From JAMOQA01 sp964420365 (GTDB taxonomy: Bacteria > Acidobacteriota > Polarisedimenticolia > J045), in the NCBI GenBank assembly GCA_964420365.1, contig CAYQTA010000005.1:72394-136393 (forward strand): a DNA stretch of 64,000 bases, given 5' to 3'. The position numbers and the translations under genes were made by a program. Position 1 is the first letter of the stretch. Each line of letters begins with the position of its first letter. Positions 52,465-61,298 of the stretch are shown in pieces. Below the pieces are notes generated by a model that did not search any database, was not told the DNA's origin, and saw nothing but the letters and a program-made list of their open reading frames with translations.

Positions 52465-53063
52465 CGGGAGGGCAGGGGGGGACCAGCCTTCCCGAGGTGC
52501 TGGCCGCGATCGCCATCGTCGGCCTCGGGGCCGTTGCCGGGGGAGCTTCCCTCGCGCCCGCGGCCCGGGCCCGGGCGGTGGAGGGGGCGGCCCGGGCCCT
52601 GGCCGGGCGGTTCCGGCTGCTGTCCCTCGCCGCCCGCTCGGACGGGCGGGACCGGGCGCTGCTGTTTCCTCCCGTCGCCGACGGGGATGAACCCCTGCGG
52701 GTCGCGCGGGACGGCGATGGCGACGGGGTCACCCGGCGGGACGTCCAGGCCGGTGTCGACCCGGTGGAGGACGGCCCGTACACCCCTGGCCGGGAGTTCC
52801 CCGGGGTCCGGGTCGGCCGGCCTCCCTGGGAGGGCGTGCCCGACCTGCCGCCCTCGCGACGGGTTCTCGGGCCGGGAGATCCCGCGGTCCGGTTCGGGCG
52901 GGCCCGGATGGTGACCTTCGATCCCGAGGGGCACGCCAGCCCCGGCTCGATCTTCCTGACCGACGGACGCGACGCCCTGTGCGCCGTCGTGGTCACCGGG
53001 GCGACGGCCAGGGTGCGCGCCTGGTGCTTCGACCGGGAGAGGTGGGCATGGCAGCTCCGCTGA
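52461..53063 (+). CDS. GspH/FimT-like pseudopilin with a calcium-binding-type loop
   Basis: A 200-residue type II secretion or type IV pilus minor pilin. A short leader ends GG, followed by TSLPEVLAAIAIVG, the prepilin-peptidase site with Glu at mature position 5; Thr in place of Phe at +1 is less usual. The globular part has a DGDGDGVTRRD loop (about 84-94) resembling an EF-hand calcium site. The GTG overlaps comEA by 4 bases. FimT homologues bind DNA in natural transformation; that role is an inference supported by the comEA neighbour. Confidence 0.82.
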   Translation: MTGGQGGTSLPEVLAAIAIVGLGAVAGGASLAPAARARAVEGAARALAGRFRLLSLAARSDGRDRALLFPPVADGDEPLRVARDGDGDGVTRRDVQAGVDPVEDGPYTPGREFPGVRVGRPPWEGVPDLPPSRRVLGPGDPAVRFGRARMVTFDPEGHASPGSIFLTDGRDALCAVVVTGATARVRAWCFDRERWAWQLR

Positions 53064-53425
53064 GCTCCCGGGGCACCCCCGGGCGGGACCCGCGCCGGCT
53101 CGCACAGCGGCTGGCCCGCCGGATCGCGCTCGAGGTGGAGGCCCTCGAGCGGCCACACCTGCGGGCCGCCGGCGAGCGCCTGCTCGGCCGGGTCCTGGCG
53201 GCCGGCGAGGCGCTGGCGGTCGCGGACGAGGCGGGCGGGGAAGAAGGCCGGGCGGCCCGGGCCAGGGAGGGCCTCGCGGGATGCCGGTTCCTGCTCGAGG
53301 TGCTCGGCTCGGAGGGGGCGGTGCCGGGCTCCTCGTTGCGGGAGATCGCCACCGGGATCCGGGTCCTCGAGCGGGCCCTGCCGGCCTCCGGAGAGGGGCG
53401 GGCGGCGGGCCGGCGGGCATGGTGA
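53048..53425 (+). CDS. Small helical protein of unknown function
   Basis: A 125-residue protein rich in Arg, Ala, Glu and Leu, with about four amphipathic helices (e.g. LAQRLARRIALEVEALERP, CRFLLEVLG) and no recognised motif. Its ATG lies within the last 16 bases of the pseudopilin gene, so it is part of that unit. It has no signal peptide. It may be a helical-bundle accessory protein; no function is assigned. Confidence 0.6.
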   Translation: MAAPLSSRGTPGRDPRRLAQRLARRIALEVEALERPHLRAAGERLLGRVLAAGEALAVADEAGGEEGRAARAREGLAGCRFLLEVLGSEGAVPGSSLREIATGIRVLERALPASGEGRAAGRRAW

Positions 53426-53559
53426 ACCGTCCCGGGGAAGGTGCTAGGATCGCGCCCCGGCGCCGCCGCGGGCTCCGCGGCCCGCGCGCGCCGCCGGGCC
53501 AGCGTCGCCCGGTGCGCGGGCGACCCCCACCCGCACCCGCCACGCCCGGGAGGAACCCG

Positions 53560-54717
53560 ATGAGCCAGCCGGAGGGAGGGGCCGCTCCCCTCAGGAAGAC
53601 CCCGCTCCACGAGCGTCACGTCGCCCTCGGTGCCCGGATGGTCCCGTTCGCCGGTTACGAGATGCCGGTGCAGTACAGCGGCGTGATCGAGGAGCACCGG
53701 GCGGTGCGCACGGCGGCCGGCCTGTTCGACGTCAGCCACATGGGGGAGTTCCGGCTCCGGGGAAAGGACGCGGTCCGGTTCGCGGATTTCCTGGTGCCGA
53801 CGTCGATCGCGAGGCTCGAGCCGGGGCGGGTGGCCTACTCGGGGTTGCTGACCGAGCGGGGAACCTTCGTCGACGACGTCCTGGTCTACCGGATCGCCGA
53901 GGACGAGGTCCTCTTCGTCGTCAATGCGGCGAACCTGGCGAAGGACCGCGAGTGGTTCCTCGCGCACCGGGACGGGTTCGACGTCGAGTTCACCGACGAG
54001 TCCGACCGTACCGCGCTGATCGCCCTCCAGGGGCCGCGCTCGAAGGAGATCCTCGCCGGGCTTGCCGAGGGGTTCGACGCAAGGGCACAGAAGTACTACC
54101 GCTGGGCGACCGGGAGGGTCGCCGGGCGGCCGGCGATGGCGTCGCGCACCGGCTACACCGGCGAGATCGGTTTCGAGATCTTCCTCGCCCCGGACGACGC
54201 TCCCGCGGTGTGGGACGCCCTGCTGGAGGCGGGGCGGGACCTGGGCCTGCTCCCGGCCGGCCTCGGCGCGCGGGATACCCTGCGCCTCGAGGCGGCGATG
54301 CCCCTCTACGGGAACGACATCGACGAGACGACGACCCCCCTCGAGGCGGACCTCGAGTTCATCGTGCACTGGGACAAGGAGGGCTTCCTCGGCAGGGAGG
54401 CGCTTCTCGGCCAGCGGGAGGCCGGCGTACCGCGGAAGCGGGTCGGTTTCGAGGTGCGGGGCCGGGGAATCGCGCGCCACGGCCACCCGGTCTGGCTCGA
54501 CGGGGAGCGGGTTTCCGAGGTCACGTCCGGGACGATGGCGCCGTTTCTCGGGAAGGCGATCGGGATGACCTACCTCCCCGCGCACCGCGCCGAGCCCGGG
54601 GTCGAGATCGAGATCGAGGTGCGGGGCCGCCGCCTGCAGGCGGTCACGGTCCCGCTTCCGTTCTACCGCCGGCCGAAGAAGAGGACCCGGCGGAACCAGG
54701 ACGGCGGGGCCGCCTGA
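53560..54717 (+). CDS. gcvT: Aminomethyltransferase (glycine cleavage T protein)
   Basis: A 385-residue folate-dependent T protein that releases ammonia and forms methylene-tetrahydrofolate from the aminomethyl arm on GcvH. It shows PFAGYEMPVQY, the FDVSHMGEF motif, RTGYTGEIGFEIF and the DTLRLEAAMPLYGNDI segment with the folate-binding Asp. Length is normal. The ATG follows GGGAGGAAC. A TAGGAT box at 53445-53450 may be its -10, giving a leader of about 100 bases; no glycine riboswitch is visible there. It heads gcvT-gcvH-gcvPA-gcvPB. Confidence 0.95.
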   Translation: MSQPEGGAAPLRKTPLHERHVALGARMVPFAGYEMPVQYSGVIEEHRAVRTAAGLFDVSHMGEFRLRGKDAVRFADFLVPTSIARLEPGRVAYSGLLTERGTFVDDVLVYRIAEDEVLFVVNAANLAKDREWFLAHRDGFDVEFTDESDRTALIALQGPRSKEILAGLAEGFDARAQKYYRWATGRVAGRPAMASRTGYTGEIGFEIFLAPDDAPAVWDALLEAGRDLGLLPAGLGARDTLRLEAAMPLYGNDIDETTTPLEADLEFIVHWDKEGFLGREALLGQREAGVPRKRVGFEVRGRGIARHGHPVWLDGERVSEVTSGTMAPFLGKAIGMTYLPAHRAEPGVEIEIEVRGRRLQAVTVPLPFYRRPKKRTRRNQDGGAA

Positions 54718-54739
54718 CCCCGCCGCGGGAGGCTTGGAG

Positions 54740-55129
54740 ATGCCGCGGCAGGAAGAGTGCCTCTACACGAAGGAGCACGAGTGGGTCTTCCGCGACGGTG
54801 ACGAGATCGTCGTCGGGATCACCGACTTCGCCCAGGGCGAGCTCGGCGACATCGTCTACGTCGACATGGGGGAGGCCGGGAGGCAGGTGAACTCCGGCGA
54901 CCCGATCGGCGACATCGAGTCGGTCAAGGCGGTCGCGCAGGTGTATGCCCCCGTTGCCGGGGAGGTGACCGCCGTCAACGAGGCGCTCGCCGACTCGCCG
55001 GAGATGGTCAACCAGGACCCGTTCGGCGAGGGGTGGCTCGTCCGGATGAAGCCGGCGGACCCGGCCGACCTGGACGCCCTGATGGACCACGAGGCGTACC
55101 GGAAGTTCCTCGAGGAGGAAGGACACTGA
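54740..55129 (+). CDS. gcvH: Glycine cleavage system H protein (lipoyl carrier)
   Basis: A 129-residue lipoate-bearing carrier. The lipoylated lysine is K63 in ESVKAVAQ, within a barrel-sandwich fold starting YTKEHEWV. The ATG at 54740 sits 7 bases after GGGAGG; a TTG two codons earlier is too near that site. It moves the aminomethyl group between GcvP and GcvT. Its stop overlaps the presumed CTG start of gcvPA, so the two proteins are translated in tandem. Confidence 0.96.
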   Translation: MPRQEECLYTKEHEWVFRDGDEIVVGITDFAQGELGDIVYVDMGEAGRQVNSGDPIGDIESVKAVAQVYAPVAGEVTAVNEALADSPEMVNQDPFGEGWLVRMKPADPADLDALMDHEAYRKFLEEEGH

Positions 55130-56499
55130 ACACCGAGCGACGCTTCCGCTACCTGCCGCTCTCCCCGGAGGACCGGGAGGCGATGCTGCGGCAGATCGGG
55201 GCCGGCAGCAGCGAGGAGCTGCTCGCACCGATCCCGCCGGAGCTCCGCCTCGGGCGACCCCTGGAGCTGCCCGGGCCCCTCTCCGAGCCGGAGCTCCTCG
55301 AGACCCTCGGGGAACTGGCCGCGCGCAACCTGGCGGTGGCGGGGAAGGACTGCTTCCTCGGTGCCGGGGCGTACCGGCACCACGTGCCGGCGGTGGTCGA
55401 TCACCTGCTCCAGCGGGGCGAGTTCTTCACCGCCTACACGCCCTACCAGCCGGAGATCAGCCAGGGGACCCTCCAGGCGATCTTCGAGTTCCAGACCCTG
55501 GTCTGCCAGTTGACCGGCATGGACGTGGCGAACGCCTCGATGTACGAGGGAGGGACCGCGTTCGTCGAGGGGATCCTCCTCGCGGTCCGCCAGCACCGCG
55601 GGAGGCGGCGCCGGGTCGTCGTCGCCGGCGAGGTCCACCCCTGGTACCGGGACGTCCTCGAGACCTACGCGGCCAACCTCGACCTCTCGATCGTCGACGT
55701 GCCGGCCGACCCGGCAACCGGTCGGGTCGACCCGGGTACCGTCGGCGAGGCCGTCGACGGGGAGACCGCCGTCGTCGCCTGGCAGAGCCCGAACTTCGTC
55801 GGCGTCGTCGAGCGGGCCGATGCCCTCGCCGCGGCCGCCCGCGGGGCGGGGGCGTTCGCGCTCCAGGCGATCGCCGAGCCGTGGGCCCTCGGGTGGCTCG
55901 AGGCGCCGGGGAGGCTGGGCGTCGACATCGTCGTCGGCGAGCTGCAGGCCCTGGGGGCGGCGGTCAGCTTCGGCGGGCCCTACGTCGGAATGCTCGCGAC
56001 CCGCAAGGGGATGGTCCGGGCGATGCCGGGGCGCCTCGCCGGGATGACGGAGGACGTCGAGGGCCGACGGGGTTTCGTTCTCACCCTGGCGACCCGGGAG
56101 CAGCACATCCGCCGGGAACGGGCGACGTCGAACATCTGCACGAACTCGGCCCTGATGGCCCTCGCGGTGACGATTCACCTCGCCCTGCTCGGCCCCTCCG
56201 GCATCACCGAGGGGGCGCGGCTCTCCCGGGCCCACGCCCACGAGGCGCTCCGCCGGCTGACCGCCCTGCCCGGCGTGCGGCGGGCGCACTCGGGGCCCTT
56301 CTTCAACGAGTTCGTCCTGGAGTTCCCGCGTCCGGCGGCGGAGATCGCCTCCGCGCTGGCCGAGCGGGGAATCCTGGGCCCGGTGCCGCTCTCCCGCTTC
56401 CGCCCGGAAGACGAGCGCCGCGGCCTGCTGGCGTTCACCGAGCTGAACGGCCCGGCGGCGATCGAGCGTCTCGTCGCCGGCCTGGGGGACGTGCTGTGA
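55126..56499 (+). CDS. gcvPA: Glycine decarboxylase subunit 1
   Basis: A 457-residue alpha subunit of the split P protein. It carries the family start FRYLPLSPEDREAMLRQIG, then KDCFLGAGAYRHHVPAVV, TPYQPEISQGTLQ and MYEGGTAF. It pairs with GcvPB, which binds PLP. No ATG, GTG or TTG lies upstream of the conserved N-terminus; the only frame-compatible start is CTG at 55126, overlapping the gcvH stop (CTGA) with GGAAGGA just upstream. A start at the later ATG (55180) would delete a conserved stretch. Confidence 0.94.
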   Translation: MNTERRFRYLPLSPEDREAMLRQIGAGSSEELLAPIPPELRLGRPLELPGPLSEPELLETLGELAARNLAVAGKDCFLGAGAYRHHVPAVVDHLLQRGEFFTAYTPYQPEISQGTLQAIFEFQTLVCQLTGMDVANASMYEGGTAFVEGILLAVRQHRGRRRRVVVAGEVHPWYRDVLETYAANLDLSIVDVPADPATGRVDPGTVGEAVDGETAVVAWQSPNFVGVVERADALAAAARGAGAFALQAIAEPWALGWLEAPGRLGVDIVVGELQALGAAVSFGGPYVGMLATRKGMVRAMPGRLAGMTEDVEGRRGFVLTLATREQHIRRERATSNICTNSALMALAVTIHLALLGPSGITEGARLSRAHAHEALRRLTALPGVRRAHSGPFFNEFVLEFPRPAAEIASALAERGILGPVPLSRFRPEDERRGLLAFTELNGPAAIERLVAGLGDVL

Positions 56500-57974
56500 A
56501 GCCCTGCCGACCGCCGCGCACGGAACCGCTGCTGTTCGAGGCCGGGCGGCCCGGCCGCTCCGGCTGGTCGATGCCGCGCCTCGAGGTGCCGGAGCCGCCG
56601 GACGATCTCGAGCCGGAGCTCGTCCGGCGCGAGCCCCCCCCGCTGCCGGAGCTTTCCGAGACCGAGGTGCTGCGCCACTACGCGCGCCTGTCGCACCGGA
56701 ACTACTCGATCGACGACGGGCTGCTCCCGCTCGGCTCCTGCACGATGAAGTACAACCCCCGGGTCAACGAGCAGCTCGCCCGCCTGCCCGGGTTCGCGGC
56801 GATCCATCCCCTCCAGCCGGAGGAGACCGTCCAGGGGGCCCTCGCGCTGATGCGGGACCTCGAGCGGTTCCTGGTGGAGATCTCGGGGATGGACGCGTTC
56901 ACGCTGGCCCCGGCCGCCGGCGCCCACGGCGAGCTGACCGGGATGCTGATGATCCGCCGGGCGCTCCTCGACCGGGGGGACGACCGGCGGGTCGTGCTGA
57001 TCCCGGACTCCGCCCACGGGACCAACCCGGCGAGCGCGGTCTTCTGCGGGTTCACCCCCGAGCCGATCGCCTCGGATGCCCGGGGCCAGGTGGACCTCGC
57101 AGCCCTCGAGGCGCGGGTCCCGCGGGGCGATGTCGCGGCGATCATGCTGACGAACCCGAACACCCTCGGGATCTTCGAGAGCGACATCGCCCGGATCTGC
57201 GAGCTGCTTCACGCCCACGGGGGATTCGTCTACGCCGACGGTGCGAACATGAACGCGCTCCTCGGCATCTCCCGCCCCGGGGACCACGGGGTCGACGTCC
57301 TCCACCTGAACCTGCACAAGACGTTCTCCACGCCCCACGGTGGCGGAGGTCCCGGCTCCGGGCCGGTCGGCGTGCGGGGGGAGCTCGTCGAGTACCTGCC
57401 GGTGCCCCGGGTGGTCGAGGACGAGGACGGTACCCTCCGCCTCACCACGGATGCTCCGCGCAGCATCGGCCGGGTGGCGGCGTTCTACGGCAACTTCGGC
57501 GTGATGGTCCGGGCGGCGGCCTACATCCTCGAGATGGGGCCCGAGGGTCTCCGCCGGGCCGGAGAGGACGCGATTCTCGCGGCGAACTACGTCCGGAAGG
57601 GGCTCGAGGACGTGCTCGAACTGGCCTACGAGACGCCGACGCTCCACGAGGTCGTCTTCTCGGGGCGGCGCCTCGAGAAGGAAACCGGCTGCCGGACGCT
57701 GGACCTGGCAAAGCGCCTGATCGACCACGGCTTCCATCCACCGACGATCTACTTCCCGCTGATCGTCCCCGGTGCCCTGATGATCGAGCCGACCGAGACG
57801 GAGAGCCGCGAGGAGCTCGATGCGTTCGTCGCGGCCGTCCGCGCGGTCGTCGAGGAGGCCCACCACGACCCGGAGACGGTCCGGGGAGCCCCCTGGACGG
57901 CGCCCGTCCGACGCCTCGACGAGGTGAAGGCGAACCGCCGGCTCGTCCTGCGATGGGAGGCCCCCGCCGGGTAA
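56496..57974 (+). CDS. gcvPB: Glycine decarboxylase subunit 2 (PLP subunit)
   Basis: A 492-residue beta subunit with the PLP lysine K275 in NLHKTFSTPHGGGGPGSG. The YSIDDGLLPLGSCTMKYNP segment (start of the fold) and HGTNPASA are intact. With GcvPA it decarboxylates glycine and passes the aminomethyl group to GcvH. The GTG overlaps the gcvPA stop by 4 bases. A weak hairpin (ACGATCCCCGG with CCGGGGGGTCGT, 57974-58005) follows and may end the operon facing maf. Confidence 0.96.
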   Translation: MKPCRPPRTEPLLFEAGRPGRSGWSMPRLEVPEPPDDLEPELVRREPPPLPELSETEVLRHYARLSHRNYSIDDGLLPLGSCTMKYNPRVNEQLARLPGFAAIHPLQPEETVQGALALMRDLERFLVEISGMDAFTLAPAAGAHGELTGMLMIRRALLDRGDDRRVVLIPDSAHGTNPASAVFCGFTPEPIASDARGQVDLAALEARVPRGDVAAIMLTNPNTLGIFESDIARICELLHAHGGFVYADGANMNALLGISRPGDHGVDVLHLNLHKTFSTPHGGGGPGSGPVGVRGELVEYLPVPRVVEDEDGTLRLTTDAPRSIGRVAAFYGNFGVMVRAAAYILEMGPEGLRRAGEDAILAANYVRKGLEDVLELAYETPTLHEVVFSGRRLEKETGCRTLDLAKRLIDHGFHPPTIYFPLIVPGALMIEPTETESREELDAFVAAVRAVVEEAHHDPETVRGAPWTAPVRRLDEVKANRRLVLRWEAPAG

Positions 57975-58022
57975 CGATCCCCGGGTGCGTCATCCGGGGG
58001 GTCGTGAGCGCGATCGGCCGGA

Positions 58023-58625
58023 TCAGGCCCCGCCGCCCAGGGCGGGGGACGGGAGGCCGGCCCGGGTCCAGAGGTCGCGGACGAGACCGAGGGGCAGGCC
58101 GATCACGTTGCTGACCGAGCCCCGGACCTCCGGTACGAACCACCCGGCCGCACCCTGGATCGCGTAGGCGCCGGCCTTGTCCCACGGTTCGTCGCCGGCG
58201 AGGTACGCCTCGATCTCGCGCGGGTCCAGCTCGGCGAACCGGACCTCGGTCCGCGCGAGCCCGTGGAGGACGCGGCCGCCGGGGAGGACGAGGGCCACCC
58301 CGGTCAGCACCTCGTGCCAGCGTCCCGAGAGGGCGCGGAGCATCTCGCGGGCCTCGTCCTTCCCGCCGGGCTTCCCGAGAATCGTCTTTCCGAGGACGAC
58401 CGCCGTGTCGGCGGCGAGGACCGGCAGGCCCCGGGCCCCCGGGGCCACGGCGCCGGCCTTGGCCCTCGCCAGCCGGGTCACGTAGGCCCCCGGGGCCTCC
58501 CCGGCGAGGGGCGTCTCGTCGATCTTCGCCGGCAGGACGAGCGGGTCGAAGCCGACGGAACGGAGGAGGTCCCGTCGGCGGGGCGAGGCGGAGGCGAGAA
58601 GGAGACGGGGCCGCGTGGCGGACAT
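58023..58625 (-). CDS. maf: Maf family nucleotide pyrophosphatase
   Basis: A 200-residue house-cleaning pyrophosphatase that hydrolyses dTTP, UTP or modified nucleotides. It carries LLLASASPRRRDLL (about 8-21), DETP, ADTAVVLGKTILGKPG (catalytic Asp) and DKAGAYAIQG. Length is normal. The ATG follows GGGAGGAGG. It lies alone on the minus strand and converges with gcvPB. Substrate preference (YhdE/YceF type) cannot be read from the sequence. Confidence 0.94.
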   Translation of the reverse strand: MSATRPRLLLASASPRRRDLLRSVGFDPLVLPAKIDETPLAGEAPGAYVTRLARAKAGAVAPGARGLPVLAADTAVVLGKTILGKPGGKDEAREMLRALSGRWHEVLTGVALVLPGGRVLHGLARTEVRFAELDPREIEAYLAGDEPWDKAGAYAIQGAAGWFVPEVRGSVSNVIGLPLGLVRDLWTRAGLPSPALGGGA

Positions 58626-58652
58626 CGAGAATCCTCCTCCCCGGGCGCCGCT

Positions 58653-58682
58653 TTGCGGTGCGGCCGGGGCGGGGCCTATTCT
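58653..58682 (+). promoter_or_regulatory. Promoter of the tetraheme gene
   Basis: TTGCGG (58653-58658), an 18-base spacer and TATTCT (58677-58682), 40 bases before the ATG at 58722. Same -35 type as the two tRNA promoters. Confidence 0.55.
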
Positions 58683-58721
58683 GGCCCGGGCCGGGCTCGC
58701 CCGCCCGGCCGGAGGGAGCCG

Positions 58722-60104
58722 ATGCCCGGAAGCCCGCGTCCCGCGCCCGGTCTGATCCGTGTTCGCACCGCCCTCGTCCTGCTCGTCGCCCTGGTCCTGC
58801 CGGTCCCGGGCACGCCGGCGCCCGCGGCGGACGAGGATCCCTCCCATCCCGATGCCGTGCTCCTCTTCACCGGCAACGTGATGGGTTACCTGGGCGTCTG
58901 CGGGTGCGCCCGGCTGCCGATGGGCGGCCTCGACAAGAGGGCGGGATACCTGAGGCACCTTCGGAAGCGATGGCCCGGGGTCCCGCTGGTCCCGGCGGAC
59001 ACCGGTGACTTCTGCGGCACGCCGGGAAGGCCGGGCGAGGTGCGCGCCCTCGGCATCGTCGAGGCGATGAACCGGCTCGGGTACCGGGTCTCCGGGGTCG
59101 GGTTCCGGGAGCTCCGGATGGGGCCGGAGGCCCTGCAGAGGATCCGCGAGGCGGCCCGGTTTCCGCTGGTCTCGGCGAACCTCGTGAAGGAAGCCGACGG
59201 GAGACCGTGGCTCGAGCCGGGGATCCTCGTGGAGGCGGGGCCCCTGCGGGTCGCGTTCCTCGCGGTGCTTCCCCACGACCCGGCGTTCCGGCTCGAGCTG
59301 CCCGACGGGACGGTGCTGGTCACCCGGGAACCCGCGGAGGCCCTCGGGGCGGTCGTCCCGTCGTTTCGTTCCCGGGCCGACGTCGTCGTCGTGCTGGCCA
59401 CCGTCCCGGTGCCCGACGCGCGCCTGCTGGCGCGGAAGGTTCCCGGGATCGACTGGATCGTCGGCGCCGCGGGGAACGACCTGCTCCACGAGCCGATCCG
59501 GGAGGGAAGGACGCGGATCCTGTACGTGGAGAACCAGGGGAAGTACTTCGGCCAGGTCGAGCTGTGGGCCCCCGACGGGAAGCGCCCGCTCGCCGCCCAC
59601 GGGAGCCTGGTCGGGTTGCACAGGGGCGCTCCGGGCGACGAGGAGATGGAGGCGCTGATCGTGGAGACCCTGGCCCGGGCCCAGGAGCTGGAGCGGGCGC
59701 CGGCGCAGGCGTCCGGGCAGGAGGGACCCCGCTACCTGGGGGCCGGCGCCTGCAACCCGTGCCACGGGGCGATCGTCCAGGAGTGGTCGGTCTCGCGGCA
59801 CGCGCGGGCGTGGTGGACGGTGAGCAACGAGAACGACGAGACCCTCCCGCGCTGTATCGGTTGCCACGTGACGGGCTGGCAGGAACCGACCGGGTTCGTC
59901 GACCCGGACGCCACGCCGCACCTGCGCGGCGTTTCGTGCGAGGCGTGCCACGGACCGGCCGGGGATCACGTGAAGCGACCGGAGGCCCCCTACGGGAAGG
60001 TCACCGTGAAGACCTGCACCCGGTGCCACACGCCCGCGTGGGACCGCAACTTCAACTTCTACGAGAAGAAAGCCCTCGTCGACCACCACGATGTCGCGCG
60101 TTGA
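58722..60104 (+). CDS. 5'-nucleotidase-like domain fused to a tetraheme cytochrome c554-type domain
   Basis: A 460-residue exported protein. A signal peptide (about 1-34) is followed by a metallophosphoesterase-like domain (about 42-320) whose metal site reads FTGNVMGYLGVCGC where active 5'-nucleotidases have DTHG, so it has probably lost catalysis. The C-terminal part has four CxxCH motifs at C344, C378, C406 and C432, as in cytochrome c554. A periplasmic electron-transfer role is inferred. The GGAGGGAGCC before the ATG is a good site. The phoH promoter -35 overlaps its stop codon. Confidence 0.85.
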   Translation: MPGSPRPAPGLIRVRTALVLLVALVLPVPGTPAPAADEDPSHPDAVLLFTGNVMGYLGVCGCARLPMGGLDKRAGYLRHLRKRWPGVPLVPADTGDFCGTPGRPGEVRALGIVEAMNRLGYRVSGVGFRELRMGPEALQRIREAARFPLVSANLVKEADGRPWLEPGILVEAGPLRVAFLAVLPHDPAFRLELPDGTVLVTREPAEALGAVVPSFRSRADVVVVLATVPVPDARLLARKVPGIDWIVGAAGNDLLHEPIREGRTRILYVENQGKYFGQVELWAPDGKRPLAAHGSLVGLHRGAPGDEEMEALIVETLARAQELERAPAQASGQEGPRYLGAGACNPCHGAIVQEWSVSRHARAWWTVSNENDETLPRCIGCHVTGWQEPTGFVDPDATPHLRGVSCEACHGPAGDHVKRPEAPYGKVTVKTCTRCHTPAWDRNFNFYEKKALVDHHDVAR

Positions 60105-60129
60105 CGCTCCCCGGGGCCGGTGGTACGTT
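60101..60129 (+). promoter_or_regulatory. Promoter of the phoH-ybeY-CNNM-era operon
   Basis: TTGACG (60101-60106), a 17-base spacer and TACGTT (60124-60129). The -35 shares its TGA with the stop codon of the tetraheme gene. The leader to the GTG at 60243 would be about 107 bases. Confidence 0.55.
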
Positions 60130-60242
60130 TCCCCCGGGGGCCCGAGAGCCCCGGGAGAGATGACGACGACGCTGCCAGCGACGCCCCAGGATCCTCCGCC
60201 CGAAGGACGCGACGGCTCCGCGTCCGGCCGTATCCCATCGCC

Positions 60243-61298
60243 GTGAGCACCGAGAGGAGCGAGCCGGAAGGGCCGCGGATCGCGTTCTCACGGGAGGCCT
60301 TCGAGGCCGTCCTCGGGGAACTCGACGCGAACCTCCGCCTGATCGAGAAGACGTTCGGCGTGCGACTGACCGCCCGCAACGGCGAAGTCGTCGTGCGCGG
60401 CGAGCCCGCCCCGGCGGATGCGTGTGCCCGGTTTCTCGACGAGATCTCCGACCTCTCCCGGGGCGGTTTCCGGATCGGATCCCGGGACGTCGCCCTCGCG
60501 TGCAGGCTGGTGCGGGAGGCTCCCGGGGTTCCGCTGCGACAGCACTTCCTGCGCGGTCGGGTGCGCGGCCCGGGCCGGCGCCAGGTGTTGCCCCGGACGG
60601 CCCGCCAGCGGGAATACATCGAGGCGATCCGCGGCCACCACGTCGTCTTCGCCATCGGCCCTGCCGGCACGGGCAAGACGTACCTTGCCGTGGCGATGGC
60701 GATCGAGGCGCTCTCGCGACAGGAGGTGCGGCGGATCGTGCTGTGTCGCCCGGCGGTGGAGGCCGGGGAGCGCCTCGGGTTCCTGCCCGGCGACCTGGTC
60801 CAGAAGGTGGACCCGTACCTCCGGCCCCTCTACGACGCCCTGTTCGACATCTGGGAGGGGGATCGGGCGCGCCGGATGATCGAGCAGGGGACGGTGGAGG
60901 TCGCACCCCTCGCCTTCATGCGGGGCCGCACCCTGAACCACAGCTTCATCATCCTCGACGAGGCCCAGAACACGACCCCGGAGCAGATGAAGATGTTCCT
61001 CACCCGGATCGGGGAGGGAAGCCGGGCGATCGTCACCGGCGACATCACGCAGGTGGACCTCCCGCCCGGGAAGGTCTCCGGCCTGATCCATGCCCGGGAG
61101 GTCGTCGCCGGCACGGACGGGATCGCCTTCATCGAGTTCGACCGCCGGGACGTCGTCCGGCACGAGCTGGTCCAGCGGATCGTCCAGGCCTACGAGAGCC
61201 ACGAGCGGGCGCGGCGCGGCGGCGAGGAGGACGGGGCGGGGCCCGCGGCCTCCCGGAGTGGCGCGGAGGAACGGGGCGAGGGGGAGGGCGCGCCGTGA
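60243..61298 (+). CDS. ybeZ: PhoH-like ATPase (YbeZ)
   Basis: A 351-residue PhoH-family ATPase. A KH-like N-terminal region (about 15-90) precedes Walker A GPAGTGKT (139-146), the RPAVEAGERLGFLPGD segment and Walker B ILDEAQN. It partners with YbeY in 16S rRNA 3'-end maturation and late ribosome assembly. The GTG at 60243 has no clear ribosome site, and an upstream start is possible. The C-terminal Gly/Glu/Arg-rich tail is disordered. It overlaps ybeY by 4 bases. Confidence 0.92.
   Translation: MSTERSEPEGPRIAFSREAFEAVLGELDANLRLIEKTFGVRLTARNGEVVVRGEPAPADACARFLDEISDLSRGGFRIGSRDVALACRLVREAPGVPLRQHFLRGRVRGPGRRQVLPRTARQREYIEAIRGHHVVFAIGPAGTGKTYLAVAMAIEALSRQEVRRIVLCRPAVEAGERLGFLPGDLVQKVDPYLRPLYDALFDIWEGDRARRMIEQGTVEVAPLAFMRGRTLNHSFIILDEAQNTTPEQMKMFLTRIGEGSRAIVTGDITQVDLPPGKVSGLIHAREVVAGTDGIAFIEFDRRDVVRHELVQRIVQAYESHERARRGGEEDGAGPAASRSGAEERGEGEGAP

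Noticed and set aside
53426..53559. Glycine riboswitch before gcvT
   Set aside because: The GC-rich leader lacks the paired aptamer cores expected of the class.
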